Part shown: one piece after another, positions 63,426-64,000 of the stretch
How the letters are laid out: every line of letters starts with the position of its first letter
How positions within the stretch are numbered: position 1 is the stretch's first letter
DNA from: Hymenobacter wooponensis
GTDB taxonomy: Bacteria > Bacteroidota > Bacteroidia > Cytophagales > Hymenobacteraceae
DNA: 64,000 nucleotides
NCBI RefSeq assembly: GCF_004745865.1
Contig: NZ_SRKZ01000002.1
Location: forward strand, 372,001 to 436,000
Direction of reading: 5' to 3'
Made by a program: the position numbers and the translations under genes
The notes under the pieces: model-generated
Told to the model about the DNA's origin: nothing
The model's database searches: none
The model's input: only the letters and a program-made list of their open reading frames with translations

Positions 63426-64000
63426 ATGAAGAAATTGTTGCTGCGCGCTGTTGCTCCGGTGTTGGTTGGGGCAGCTCTAGCCCACACCAGTGTTGCCCAG
63501 GTTCGTCCTCAGATTCCCCAGAATGCCAGCGCGCAGCCCAACGATTCTTCACAAGTAACGCTGGAGCTTCTTCCCGACTCTTTGGTAGCTATTCCTGCTC
63601 CCCTGGATTCGGCTCGGTTAGTTTGGTTGCGTACGCCTCCAGAACTGCGGGACTTAGTAGGAGACCGAGTAAGCTGCTTTGAAACAGACGTACCGCACGC
63701 ATTTAATGCTTCGGTGCTAGCATTTGTGCGGTTATTCACGGAGCGCCAACGTTCCTATACCCAGCGGGTACTGGAGCGGGAGAACATGTACTTCCCGCTT
63801 TTTGAAAAGTACCTCGCCAAGTATAACCTACCCACAGACCTTAAATATCTAGCCGTAGTAGAATCAGCTTTGATTCCGACGGCAAAGTCACGGGTGGGCG
63901 CAACGGGTTTGTGGCAGTTTATGGGGCCTACGGCCAACGACCTACGTCTGCGTCGCGACGATTGGGTGGATGAGCGTATGAACCCCGAGAAAGCCACAGA
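63426..64000 (+). CDS. lytic transglycosylase, MltD-like, 3' end outside window
   Basis: Partial protein of at least 191 residues starting at ATG 63426, with a signal peptide ending SVAQ. The SLT catalytic region is seen near residue 138: YLAVVESALIPTAKSRVGATGLWQFMGPTAND, with the catalytic Glu in VESAL. Its FP-FEKYLAKYNLPTDLKYLAVVES order matches MltD-type enzymes, which usually end in LysM domains, here outside the window. It cleaves murein glycan chains with 1,6-anhydro products. It follows gatA by 12 bases. Confidence 0.92.
   Translation, partial: MKKLLLRAVAPVLVGAALAHTSVAQVRPQIPQNASAQPNDSSQVTLELLPDSLVAIPAPLDSARLVWLRTPPELRDLVGDRVSCFETDVPHAFNASVLAFVRLFTERQRSYTQRVLERENMYFPLFEKYLAKYNLPTDLKYLAVVESALIPTAKSRVGATGLWQFMGPTANDLRLRRDDWVDERMNPEKAT

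Overview
This window comes from a member of the Bacteroidota, most likely a Hymenobacter-like bacterium (Cytophagales, Hymenobacteraceae). The evidence is its moderately high GC content, type IX secretion (T9SS) sorting domains of two kinds (8767-10953 and 32314-33534 type A-like, 39465-42962 gliding/CHU_C type), a TonB-dependent receptor, SusC/D-era style outer-membrane barrels ending in Phe, DUF4292, DUF3078 and DUF7948-like proteins, and promoters of the Bacteroidota form TAnnTTTG (mostly TACCTTTG or TATCTTTG). It is ordinary chromosome: I see no rRNA, tRNA, CRISPR array, prophage, integrase or transposase.

Layout. 1-3.2 kb: the end of a TonB-dependent receptor, an outer-membrane barrel, and two tandem small membrane proteins. 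3.4-11 kb: a lamin-tail surface protein, asd, a lipoprotein, an alpha/beta hydrolase and a T9SS-secreted Ig-repeat protein. 11-16 kb: an AT-rich gap, yceI with a palindromic operator, and a five-PAS hybrid histidine kinase with REC and Hpt modules. 16-25 kb: dxs, a UPF0104-type membrane protein, an erythromycin-esterase fusion whose signal peptide is put out of frame by an 11-bp tandem duplication, nested palindromic repeats, an aldehyde dehydrogenase, a lipoprotein and a LysM protein. 25.2-30 kb: a methionine block, with promoter, SAM riboswitch, Cys-rich leader ORF, metY, metX and hom. 30-39 kb: HPP protein, two paralogous secreted esterases separated by a palindromic repeat, LD-carboxypeptidase, GNAT, M28 peptidase, cysS and an EEP-family protein. 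39-43 kb: a giant gliding-type surface protein. 43-48.2 kb: rimP-nusA-infB with a hairpin attenuator candidate in its leader. 48-59.7 kb: outer-membrane proteins, mscL, an enoyl-CoA hydratase, and a run flippase-dut-nucleotidyltransferase-TPR-DUF4292-EnvC. 60-64 kb: a GAF-LytTR regulator, two TatA-like genes, gatA and the start of a lytic transglycosylase.

How the parts fit. asd, hom, metX and metY cover aspartate to homocysteine; the last three are clustered and carry SAM- and possibly cysteine-sensing leader elements. The envelope genes (flippase, EnvC, LD-carboxypeptidase, LysM, lytic transglycosylase, mscL) and many surface proteins fit a gliding or surface-associated Gram-negative lifestyle.

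Most unusual signals: (1) the octamer TGGCCTAG/CTAGGCCA is scattered through genes and gaps at far above random frequency and sometimes forms inverted pairs in hairpins, like a HIP1 or DNA-uptake-type motif; (2) a SAM riboswitch followed by a leader ORF ending in seven Cys codons out of nine residues, upstream of metY; (3) the exact 11-bp duplication that decouples a signal peptide from its protein; (4) a perfect 22-bp palindrome over the yceI promoter; (5) several families of palindromic interspersed repeats.
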